64,000 nucleotides of DNA from Mesobacillus jeotgali (GTDB taxonomy: Bacteria; Bacillota; Bacilli; Bacillales; Cytobacillaceae), in contig NZ_CP134494.1 in the NCBI RefSeq assembly GCF_031759225.1, positions 3,346,501-3,410,500 on the forward strand. Direction: 5' to 3'. Shown piece after piece: positions 56,549-64,000 of this stretch; position 1 is the stretch's first letter, and the number at the start of each line of letters is the position of its first letter. The notes under the pieces were generated by a model that had not been told where the DNA came from, ran no database searches, and saw only the letters and a list, made by a program, of their open reading frames with translations. Both the position numbers and the translations under genes were made by a program.

Positions 56549-57325
56549 TTACCCTCCAATATTCATAAAATTGGCAATGCTTTTCAGCATCTCTTCAACG
56601 GTATATTTTTCCGGCATGGCATGGACCTTCAATCCCCGTTGCTCTGCCTTCCTTTTTGATACAGGACCGATGCAGGCAACAATGCAATGCTCCAGCTTGC
56701 CCCCTAAATTATGTTCCTCTACGATTTCCATAAAATGATCAATCGTAGATGGGCTTGTAAATGTAAGTATATCAAGAGTTTCCTCAGTTAGCATCTTAAC
56801 GAGCTTTCCTCTGCTTTCTTCAGGAAGGAATGTTTCGTAGATGATGATCTCATCAACAATCGCGCCTTTTTCCTTTAGAGCGGACGAGATATAATCCCTG
56901 GCCAAGTTCCCTTTTGGGATCAAGACCCTCTCACCATGATTAACATGTGGTAAAAACTCATCAATAAATCCTTCGGCAACATATTCTCCTGGTACAAAGT
57001 CGACCTTTTCACCCATGTCCACGAGGATTTCTTTTGTCTTTTCGCCAATCACGGCAATTTTGGGCAAAGTGACCTCTCCCTTTTTTAAAAAGGAATAAAA
57101 GGTTTCCACTGTCACATTACTCGTAAAAATGATCCAATCGTACGTATGTAAATCAGTAAGTGTTTTAAGTAGTTTTTCAGATGCTTTGACCGGCTGAAAG
57201 GCAATAAGAGGGATTTCCACTGGAACCCCTCCATTACTGACAACCAATTCAGAGAAAGACTTCGCGTGAGCCTTTCCCCTTGGAATCATGACCGTTTTAT
57301 TTTGCAGCGAATGCGCTGGAATCAT
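56549..57325 (-). CDS. hemD: Uroporphyrinogen-III synthase
   Basis: A 258-residue two-domain enzyme that closes and flips ring D of hydroxymethylbilane. Sequence conservation is low in the family; recognisable are [27 protein letters not shown] and [17 protein letters not shown] overlaps the hemC stop (ATGA), with AGGAGC about ten bases upstream. Position between hemC and hemB confirms the call. Confidence 0.94.
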   Translation of the reverse strand: MIPAHSLQNKTVMIPRGKAHAKSFSELVVSNGGVPVEIPLIAFQPVKASEKLLKTLTDLHTYDWIIFTSNVTVETFYSFLKKGEVTLPKIAVIGEKTKEILVDMGEKVDFVPGEYVAEGFIDEFLPHVNHGERVLIPKGNLARDYISSALKEKGAIVDEIIIYETFLPEESRGKLVKMLTEETLDILTFTSPSTIDHFMEIVEEHNLGGKLEHCIVACIGPVSKRKAEQRGLKVHAMPEKYTVEEMLKSIANFMNIGG

Positions 57326-58257
57326 TCACTATCAAGCTCCTGTTTGACCCTGTCGATCAGGTCCTTCGCTCCCTGGCTGATTAGTTTGTCAGCTGCAAGC
57401 TCCCCAAGTTCTTCTGGATTCTTTCCAGTTACAATCTCCTTGAAGATCGTTTTTCCATCCGGAGAACCGACTAGTGCAGTCAGGACGATTTCTTCGTTAT
57501 CGTTAAGATGTGCATATCCGGCAATCGGTACCTGGCAGCCGCCCTCCATCTTATGAAGGAATGCTCTTTCAGCCCTTACTGTCGCACTTGTTTCAGGTGA
57601 TGTGAATTTTTCAAGAAGCTGTAGCAGCTCCTTGTCATCACCGCGGCACTCGATTGAAAGCGCGCCCTGGCCAACAGCCGGTACACAAATATCCTCATCG
57701 ATGAACTCGGTTACTGTATCACTGGCCCATCCCATGCGCTTCAAGCCAGCAGCAGCAAGGATAATACCATCATAGTCCTCTGTTTCAAGCTTAGCGATCC
57801 TTGTATCGATATTTCCGCGGATCCACTTCATTTCAAGATCCGGGCGCTGAGCCAGCAGCTGGGCGCTTCTGCGCAGGCTGCTTGTTCCAATGACTGAGCC
57901 TGGTTTCAGATCTTTAAAAGCAACCTGGCCATTGGAAATCAGGACATCACGGTGATCTTCCCGCTCAGGAATCGCGCCGATGACAAGTCCTTCCGGCAGA
58001 ACTGCAGGCATGTCTTTCATGCTGTGGACAGCCATATCAATTTCTTTGTCCAGCATTGCCTGTTCGATTTCTTTTACGAAAAGACCTTTCCCGCCAACCT
58101 TTGATAAAGTGACATCAAGAATTTTGTCTCCTTTTGTAACGATTTCTTTCACTTCAAACTCAAAAGGAGCTCCTAGTTTTTTCAGCTGCTCTATTACCCA
58201 GTTTGTTTGTGTCAATGCTAGCTTACTCCGTCTGGAGCCAACGATAATTTTTCTCAT
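57322..58257 (-). CDS. hemC: Porphobilinogen deaminase (hydroxymethylbilane synthase)
   Basis: A 311-residue enzyme polymerising four porphobilinogens. [43 protein letters not shown] and [11 protein letters not shown] bind cofactor and chain, and [11 protein letters not shown] holds the cysteine that carries the dipyrromethane cofactor. ATG follows TAGGAGG. Overlaps hemD. Confidence 0.97.
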   Translation of the reverse strand: MRKIIVGSRRSKLALTQTNWVIEQLKKLGAPFEFEVKEIVTKGDKILDVTLSKVGGKGLFVKEIEQAMLDKEIDMAVHSMKDMPAVLPEGLVIGAIPEREDHRDVLISNGQVAFKDLKPGSVIGTSSLRRSAQLLAQRPDLEMKWIRGNIDTRIAKLETEDYDGIILAAAGLKRMGWASDTVTEFIDEDICVPAVGQGALSIECRGDDKELLQLLEKFTSPETSATVRAERAFLHKMEGGCQVPIAGYAHLNDNEEIVLTALVGSPDGKTIFKEIVTGKNPEELGELAADKLISQGAKDLIDRVKQELDSE

Positions 58258-58269
58258 GACAGCCTCCTA

Positions 58270-59103
58270 TTATTGGTACCAAAAATGGAATGATGATAGT
58301 TTTCCGAAAAGGAAAAAGTTGATCAAGACAATCAGGAACGATGCGACATTCCACAGGGCAAGCGATTTTCCATACATCTCTTTGCCAACCCTTAGATAAA
58401 GGTAGATGCTATAGACAGCGAGTACGATGAATGACCCTATCAGCTTGGCATCATACCAGGCAAGGTCAGGCACCTTGATCCACGCCCACTGAAGCCCCAG
58501 GATCAGGCTCAGGATCAGCATCGGCACTCCGATGACATTCAATATGTATGACCAATAATCAAGTTTTGTTAAATCCGTGATCCTCCATAACAGCTTACCC
58601 CACTTTTTCCTCTTTAAAAGGTCATATTGAATGAGATATAGCAGTGAAAAGACAACCGAAATCGAAAATGCTCCATATGACAGGATTGCCATTGTGATGT
58701 GGATGAGCAGCAGTTCCGACACAAGCTGTTCGGACATCACATTGGAATCATATTGCACGGGCGCGAATGTGTGGATCGCCATGATGATGAATCCAAGGAT
58801 ATTTGTAAAAAAGACGATAAAATCTACTTTTAAGAGTTTATTGATTGCCAGCGACAGTGTAACCAGCACCCATGCATAAAAGTAAAGCCCTTCAAAGAGG
58901 GTCAGCACTGGGAACCGGCCTTTATCGACCATGTAAAATAACAGGAAAATCGTCTGGAATCCCCAAACAAATGCAAGTAACCAGAAAGCAATTTTGTTCG
59001 CCCTCCGGTTACTGTTAAGAAAATCGATAAAGTATAAGAGCACGCTGGCCGCATAAATCACAATGGTTATTTCATGGAGACGCGTAATATAAAGATCACC
59101 CAT
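58270..59103 (-). CDS. hemX: HemX, CcsA-like membrane protein
   Basis: A 277-residue protein with eight hydrophobic segments of the cytochrome c assembly/CcsA type (LQWAWIKVPDLAWYDAKLIG resembles the WWD-like loop region of this family). In B. subtilis HemX lowers the amount of HemA protein. I prefer the ATG at 59103; GTG codons at 59112 and 59109 are alternatives overlapping the binding site AGGAGAGG. Between hemA and hemC, as in B. subtilis. Confidence 0.92.
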   Translation of the reverse strand: MGDLYITRLHEITIVIYAASVLLYFIDFLNSNRRANKIAFWLLAFVWGFQTIFLLFYMVDKGRFPVLTLFEGLYFYAWVLVTLSLAINKLLKVDFIVFFTNILGFIIMAIHTFAPVQYDSNVMSEQLVSELLLIHITMAILSYGAFSISVVFSLLYLIQYDLLKRKKWGKLLWRITDLTKLDYWSYILNVIGVPMLILSLILGLQWAWIKVPDLAWYDAKLIGSFIVLAVYSIYLYLRVGKEMYGKSLALWNVASFLIVLINFFLFGKLSSFHFWYQ

Positions 59104-59117
59104 GGGCACCACCTCTC

Positions 59118-60464
59118 CTACGGCTGAAAAGAAGCCTGAGGCGAAGGAACTTTTACCTGCTTGGTTTCAGCCGTTTTCATTCCTTCTTGTTCAGCGACGA
59201 GCTGTTCAATATTGAAAATCTTCACGAATAAATCGAGTGCTTCCTCTGCGTCCGGACCAGCCGCAAGCTCTTTCGCCTGCAGGATTGGGTCCTTAAGGAG
59301 CTGATTGATAATGCTCTTTGTATGCTTGTTAAGGACTTTAATATCACGATCAGATAGATGTGGCAATTTGCGTTCGATGCTGTTCATCGTCTCTTGCTGG
59401 ATTGAAAGGGCTTTGACCCTCAACGCTGAGATGACTGGAACGACACCAAGTGTATTTAGCCACTGTTTGAATTGGACGATCTCGCTTTCAATCATGATCA
59501 GGATCTTCTCCGCTGCCTTCTGGCGTTCCTGCAGATTGGCTTCCACAATACCCTCTAGATCGTCTATATCATAAAGAAATACATTTTCAAGTGTCGCGAT
59601 TTCAGGATCAAGGTCACGCGGAACAGCGATATCAACCATGAATAATGGTTTTCCTTTTCGCTTTTGCTCGACCTTTGCCATCATATCCTTTGTGACCACA
59701 AAGTTCTTCGCACCTGTGGAACTGATGAGGATATCCGCATCCACGAGCGCAGTTTGAAGTTCATCCAAAGTTTTTGCCATTCCAGAGAAACGATTCGCCA
59801 AATCCTCGGCTTTCTGGTAAGTACGGTTGATGACCGTCACCTTTTTCGCACCATTTGCATGGAGGTTCTGGATCGCAAGCTCACCCATTTTCCCGGCACC
59901 AAGAATCAGGACATGCTTCTGGTCCAGTGTCCCGAAAATCTTCTTGGCAAGCTCAACAGCCGCATAACTTACAGAAACAGCATTTGCGCCGATATCTGTT
60001 TCGGAATGGCCGCGCTTGGCAATCGTGACTGCCTGTTTGAACAGCTGGTTGAAGACTGTCCCAGTCGTATTCTTTTCAAGGCCAAGCATGAAGCTTGAAC
60101 GAACCTGCCCAAGGATTTGAGTTTCACCCAGCACCATGGAATTCAAACCGCATGAAACCTTGAATAAATGTTCAATTGCCCCGTCTTGCTCATAAATGAA
60201 CAGGAACGGAGTAAATTCTGCCTGAGGGATCCCGAACCATTCAGATAGAAACTCTTTGATATAATATCTGCCTGTATGAAGCTGGTCCACGACAGCATAT
60301 ATTTCTGTACGGTTGCAAGTTGATACGATGACATTCTCGAGGATGCTCTTCTTTTCCTGAAGGGCACTCATGGCTTCACCAAGGTTCGCCTCGTTGAATG
60401 TCAATCTTTCGCGGATTTCGACAGGGGCAGTTTTATAGTTTAGACCGACAACGATAATATGCAT
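59118..60464 (-). CDS. hemA: Glutamyl-tRNA reductase
   Basis: A 448-residue enzyme that starts heme synthesis by reducing glutamyl-tRNA to the semialdehyde. The catalytic Cys is in [13 protein letters not shown] (about residue 50); [16 protein letters not shown], the NADPH-binding [13 protein letters not shown] and the C-terminal dimerisation domain follow. The ATG at 60464 gives the standard start [19 protein letters not shown] -10 TATAAT lies at 60511-60516 on the minus strand. First gene of hemAXCDBL; no clear PerR box seen. Confidence 0.97.
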   Translation of the reverse strand: MHIIVVGLNYKTAPVEIRERLTFNEANLGEAMSALQEKKSILENVIVSTCNRTEIYAVVDQLHTGRYYIKEFLSEWFGIPQAEFTPFLFIYEQDGAIEHLFKVSCGLNSMVLGETQILGQVRSSFMLGLEKNTTGTVFNQLFKQAVTIAKRGHSETDIGANAVSVSYAAVELAKKIFGTLDQKHVLILGAGKMGELAIQNLHANGAKKVTVINRTYQKAEDLANRFSGMAKTLDELQTALVDADILISSTGAKNFVVTKDMMAKVEQKRKGKPLFMVDIAVPRDLDPEIATLENVFLYDIDDLEGIVEANLQERQKAAEKILIMIESEIVQFKQWLNTLGVVPVISALRVKALSIQQETMNSIERKLPHLSDRDIKVLNKHTKSIINQLLKDPILQAKELAAGPDAEEALDLFVKIFNIEQLVAEQEGMKTAETKQVKVPSPQASFQP

Positions 60465-60722
60465 TATGAATTGACACCCCCACATAGAAATTGCATAATT
60501 GGCTAAGGCAATTATACATGACGTTTTTTTACTTCTTACGTTGTAAATGTGAACAACTTTCGAAAAAACATATATATAAATGCATTGATTAAATTGAACT
60601 ATCTCTTCTGTTTATTTGTTATACTTTTATACTATATCAAAAGCAAATAAACATACTCCCTAATGTACCTTATCAAAGTTTGTCCTTTAATTCAAGTGAG
60701 CCTTTCTGGAAGTGGTGAAAGA

Positions 60723-61208
60723 ATGAAAAATCAAAGAATTATCCCCGGAATGATACTGATTGGATTTGGAATCTATTTTTATCTTCAGCAAGAAAATGTT
60801 TCGTTGTTCAATGAATTTTATACGTGGCCGACACTATTGATCATCGTTGGAGTCGCCTTTTTAGTGCAGGGATATTGGGGCAGGGATCATGAATCGATTT
60901 TCCCAGGCGTGATACTCGTTGGATTCGGTGTCCACTTCCATGTGGTCAATAAATTCTCACTCTGGCCGGATCACCTCGGAGCCTTCATCTTGATCATTGC
61001 CCTTGGCTTTTTGCTGCGATATCAGAAAACGGGCAACGGCTTGTTCCACGGTGTCCTCTTTCTCATTTTAGCAGCATTGCTGCTGTTTTATGACAGAATC
61101 AGCGGATGGCTTGGTTTATTGGAAAATGGGGTTTCGTCAGCATGGAGATTTTGGCCGGCCGCATTTGTACTAATTGGAGTTTACCTGTTATTTATTAAAA
61201 AGAAATAA
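60723..61208 (+). CDS. ysxD: LiaI/LiaF-like membrane protein (YsxD-like)
   Basis: A 162-residue membrane protein with about seven short hydrophobic segments containing the repeated motif PGxILxGFGxxF (PGMILIGFGIYF and PGVILVGFGVHF), typical of LiaI/LiaF-type (DUF5668-like) domains. Function unknown. The start at 60723 has GGTGAAAG upstream; the frame extends 20 codons further up without a good site. It is convergent with engB and divergent to hemA; B. subtilis has ysxD between hemA and engB. The symbol rests on position. Confidence 0.72.
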   Translation: MKNQRIIPGMILIGFGIYFYLQQENVSLFNEFYTWPTLLIIVGVAFLVQGYWGRDHESIFPGVILVGFGVHFHVVNKFSLWPDHLGAFILIIALGFLLRYQKTGNGLFHGVLFLILAALLLFYDRISGWLGLLENGVSSAWRFWPAAFVLIGVYLLFIKKK

Positions 61209-61212
61209 GAAG

Positions 61213-61250
61213 ACCCGCACTGTGTTCGAATCACGGTGCGGGTTTCTTTA
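61213..61250. terminator. Terminator between the YsxD-like gene and engB
   Basis: Stem ACCCGCACTGTG / CACGGTGCGGGT (one G-T pair) with TTTCTTT on the plus strand; may also serve engB. Confidence 0.8.
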
Positions 61251-61260
61251 TGGAAAGATA

Positions 61261-61845
61261 TTATCTCATGAAACTTCCCAATACTGACCAGGCTTTGTCT
61301 TTTCCTTCACCAGTTTCTGAAGAGAAAAGAATGATGGTATCATCCGGATCCAGATCAAGAGTTTCTTTTGTAATCTTTAAATGTTTTTGCCACTTTGATT
61401 TCGGAATCTTATCCGCTTTGGTCGCAATGATAATGACCGGGATATCATAATGCTTGAGGAAATCATACATCATCACGTCATCCTTTGAAGGCGGATGCCT
61501 CAGGTCAACGATCAGAAGCATCGCTCTCAACTGTTCGCGTGAGGTGATATAAGTTTCAATCATCTTGCCCCAGGCTTCCCGTTCCGATTTGGAAACCTTG
61601 GCATACCCGTATCCTGGAACATCAACAAAATGAAGCATTTCATTGATCAGGTAAAAATTGAGGGTCTGTGTCTTGCCCGGCTTGGAGGAAGTCCTTGCAA
61701 GGGCTTTTCTGTTAAGCATTTTATTGATAAATGAAGATTTACCAACATTCGACCGGCCTGCAAGGGCGAATTCCGGAAGATTCCCTTCCGGATATTGATT
61801 CGGCCTTACAGCACTGATCACGATTTCTGCACTATTTACTTTCAT
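61261..61845 (-). CDS. engB: Ribosome biogenesis GTPase EngB (YsxC)
   Basis: A 194-residue GTPase needed for late 50S assembly. G1 [13 protein letters not shown]3 [12 protein letters not shown]4 TKADK and G5-like [10 protein letters not shown] are clear. ATG overlaps the lon stop (ATGA) with GTGGTGA upstream, so it is coupled to lon, the same arrangement as lonA-ysxC in B. subtilis. Confidence 0.97.
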   Translation of the reverse strand: MKVNSAEIVISAVRPNQYPEGNLPEFALAGRSNVGKSSFINKMLNRKALARTSSKPGKTQTLNFYLINEMLHFVDVPGYGYAKVSKSEREAWGKMIETYITSREQLRAMLLIVDLRHPPSKDDVMMYDFLKHYDIPVIIIATKADKIPKSKWQKHLKITKETLDLDPDDTIILFSSETGEGKDKAWSVLGSFMR

Positions 61846-64000
61846 TGAGAATCACCACTAGCAAGAGCGTGCTTCAATACTTCATCAACATGGGATACTA
61901 ACACAAATTCGAGCTCCTTACGTACACTTTCAGGAATATCATCAATATCTTTTTCATTATCTTTTGGACAAATAACCTTGGTAAGACCCGCTCTGTGTGC
62001 ACTCAAGGACTTTTCCTTGAGCCCGCCAATTGGCAGTACACGGCCCCTAAGCGTTATTTCCCCTGTCATTCCTACTTCCCTGCGAATCGGCTTTCCTGAT
62101 AAAGCAGAAACGAGGGCAGTAGCAATGGTAATCCCCGCTGAAGGGCCATCTTTCGGTACAGCACCTTCAGGTACGTGGATGTGAATATCATTCTTTTCAT
62201 GGAAATCAGGATCAATGTCCAGATCTTTCGCTTTTGAACGCACGTAGCTGAAAGCAGCCTGCGCGGATTCCTTCATGACATCCCCGAGTTTACCCGTGAG
62301 GACAAGCTTCCCTTTTCCTGGTGACAGGGAGACTTCAATCTGGAGTGTGTCACCGCCGACTGTTGTGTAAGCGAGTCCAGTGGCAACGCCCACCTGGTCT
62401 TCCAGCTCTGCCTGCCCATACCTGAATTTAGTCTTTCCGAGGAAGTCTTCAACATTCTTTTCACTGACAATCACACGCTTTTTCTCTCCGGAAACAACGA
62501 TTTTCGCCGTTTTCCGGCAGATGGAAGCAAGCTGCCTCTCAAGAGAACGTACACCTGATTCACGGGTATAATAACGGATTACCTTTGTGATGGCTTCATC
62601 CTTCATCTGCAGCTGTGATTTGGATAGACCATGATCCTTGATTTGTCGTGGAAGCAAATGGTCTTTGGCAATATGCAGCTTTTCCTGCTCAGTATAGCCC
62701 GCAATATTGATGATTTCCATCCTGTCGAGCAATGGGCCTGGTACAGTCGAAAGATTATTGGCTGTAGCGATGAACATTACCTTTGATAAGTCATATGCCT
62801 CTTCAATATAATGATCGCTGAAATTATGGTTCTGTTCCGGATCCAATACTTCAAGCATCGCAGCAGATGGATCACCGCGGAAATCACTGGACATTTTATC
62901 TATTTCATCGAGAAGGAACACAGGGTTGATCGTACCTGCCTTTTTCATTCCCTGGATGACCCGTCCTGGCATAGCGCCGACATAGGTCCTTCTGTGGCCG
63001 CGGATTTCTGACTCATCACGGACTCCGCCTAAAGAAACCCTTACAAAATTACGGTTCAGGGATTTTGCAATCGACCTTGCAAGACTCGTTTTACCGACTC
63101 CTGGAGGTCCAGCGAGACAAAGGATTGGCCCCTTCAATGAGTTCGTCAGCTTCTGGACCGCCAGATACTCAAGAACCCTTTCCTTTACCTTTTCCAATCC
63201 ATAATGGTCCTTATCAAGGATTTTTTCCGCCTTGCTGATATCAAGATCATCCTCTGTCGATTTTGACCATGGCAAAGCAACAAGCCATTCGATATAGTTC
63301 CGGATTACGGCGCTTTCTGCAGATGTCGTCGGGACTTTTTCATAACGGTCAAGTTCCTTCAAGGCTGTTTCCTTCACATTTTCAGGCATGCCGGCAAGCT
63401 CGATTTTTTCGGTCAGCTCAGCAATTTCTCCTGTCTTCCCTTCCTTTTCACCAAGCTCCTTCTGGATCGCCTTCATCTGTTCACGCAAATAATATTCCTT
63501 TTGGGTACGTTCCATCGAACGCTTAACCCGCTGGCCAATCTTCTTCTCAAGGCCAAGCACTTCTTTTTCGTTATGGATGATTTCGATGACACGATTCATA
63601 CGTTCCTTGATTTCAATCGTCTCAAGAATTTCCTGTTTCTCTTTTAGCTTAAGAGGCAAATGGGACGCGATGATATCCGCCATCCTTCCTGGCTCCTCAA
63701 TGTCTGAAACAGATGCATACGTTTCCGCAGAAATCTTCTTGGACATTTTTATGTATTGTTCGAAATACTCAAGCATTGTTCTCATCAATGCTTCATCTTC
63801 GACATCCTTGGATTCATCGTCCTCGAACGTTCTTACCTTACAGGAGTAATGGTCATTCTCGTCAAAAATCTCAACGATTTCAGCTCTCGACAAGCCTTCA
63901 ACCAATACGCGGATCGTTCCGTTCGGGAGCTTCAGCATTTGCTTGACGCGAGTCAGTGTACCCATTTGGTACAAATCCTCTTCGCCTGGTTCATCTATGG
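61842..64000 (-). CDS. lonA: ATP-dependent protease Lon (partial, 5' end outside window)
   Basis: The frame is open to the right edge; 719 codons are visible, and by comparison with B. subtilis LonA (774 residues) about 55-60 N-terminal residues are missing. Visible in order: part of the N-terminal substrate-binding domain with IDEPGEED and [16 protein letters not shown], a coiled coil, the AAA+ domain with [13 protein letters not shown] and [12 protein letters not shown], and the proteolytic domain with catalytic Ser in [10 protein letters not shown] and the downstream Lys. Lon removes damaged and regulatory proteins. Overlaps engB. Confidence 0.97.
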   Translation of the reverse strand, partial: IDEPGEEDLYQMGTLTRVKQMLKLPNGTIRVLVEGLSRAEIVEIFDENDHYSCKVRTFEDDESKDVEDEALMRTMLEYFEQYIKMSKKISAETYASVSDIEEPGRMADIIASHLPLKLKEKQEILETIEIKERMNRVIEIIHNEKEVLGLEKKIGQRVKRSMERTQKEYYLREQMKAIQKELGEKEGKTGEIAELTEKIELAGMPENVKETALKELDRYEKVPTTSAESAVIRNYIEWLVALPWSKSTEDDLDISKAEKILDKDHYGLEKVKERVLEYLAVQKLTNSLKGPILCLAGPPGVGKTSLARSIAKSLNRNFVRVSLGGVRDESEIRGHRRTYVGAMPGRVIQGMKKAGTINPVFLLDEIDKMSSDFRGDPSAAMLEVLDPEQNHNFSDHYIEEAYDLSKVMFIATANNLSTVPGPLLDRMEIINIAGYTEQEKLHIAKDHLLPRQIKDHGLSKSQLQMKDEAITKVIRYYTRESGVRSLERQLASICRKTAKIVVSGEKKRVIVSEKNVEDFLGKTKFRYGQAELEDQVGVATGLAYTTVGGDTLQIEVSLSPGKGKLVLTGKLGDVMKESAQAAFSYVRSKAKDLDIDPDFHEKNDIHIHVPEGAVPKDGPSAGITIATALVSALSGKPIRREVGMTGEITLRGRVLPIGGLKEKSLSAHRAGLTKVICPKDNEKDIDDIPESVRKELEFVLVSHVDEVLKHALASGDSQ

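Noticed and set aside
60465..60722. PerR box before hemA
   Set aside because: hemA is PerR-controlled in B. subtilis, but I could not find a convincing TTATAAT-N-ATTATAA match here.

Overview
The window is a stretch of Gram-positive, endospore-forming chromosome from the family Bacillaceae. The evidence is the gene order, which follows the Bacillus subtilis order comN-spoVB-yrbG-yajC-tgt-queA-ruvBA-bofC-safA-nadABC-nifS-nadR-pheAB-obg-spo0B-rpmA-prp-rplU-spoIVFBA-minDC-mreDCB-radC-maf-spoIIB-comC-folC-valS-ysxE-spoVID-hemLBDCXA-engB-lon almost gene for gene. Genus is not decided by the sequence; a Mesobacillus-like or other moderately AT-rich Bacillaceae is my guess. Nearly all genes are on the minus strand. 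Both ends cut genes: comN at the left edge and lon at the right edge.

Layout. 1-3.2 kb: comN, spoVB, yrbG and a small membrane protein. 3.3-7.9 kb: yajC, queuosine genes tgt and queA, a DUF2905 protein and ruvBA. 8-12.5 kb: sporulation genes bofC, a coxA-like lipoprotein, a CotS-family phosphotransferase and an unusually long, repeat-rich safA. 12.7-18.3 kb: NAD de novo synthesis (nadBCA) divergent from nifS-nadR. 18.3-22.8 kb: pheA, pheB, obg, spo0B and the L27/Prp/L21 ribosomal cluster with an L21 leader. 23-33.5 kb: an RNase E/G family enzyme absent from B. subtilis, spoIVFAB, minCD, mreBCD, radC, maf and spoIIB. 33.6-44.8 kb: a type IV pilus locus. 44.8-46.5 kb: a diguanylate cyclase. 46.6-50.9 kb: folC and valS with a T-box leader. 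51-53.7 kb: a small membrane protein, ysxE and spoVID. 54.2-60.5 kb: the hemAXCDBL heme operon. 60.7-64 kb: ysxD-like gene, engB and lon.

The main accessory block is the pilus locus. Where B. subtilis has only comC next to folC, this genome has an operon of a VanW/G5 protein, PilB, PilT, PilC, pilin, prepilin peptidase, PilM, PilN and PilO, plus a divergent trio of minor pilins. PilB carries an N-terminal domain resembling the c-di-GMP-binding MshEN fold, and the next gene is a GGEEF diguanylate cyclase, so this may be a c-di-GMP-tuned retractile pilus.

Sporulation is the second theme: SafA and SpoVID, known partners in coat assembly, are both here, and each is followed by a CotS-family kinase-like gene, one with an intact and one with a degenerate catalytic motif. 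Non-coding structure includes three copies of a dispersed ~120-bp repeat, a 246-bp element with terminal inverted repeats, ~51-bp tandem repeats in the nadB-nifS control region, a T-box, an L21 leader and many intrinsic terminators. Many annotated starts were moved to the codon with the best ribosome binding site; TTG starts are common.
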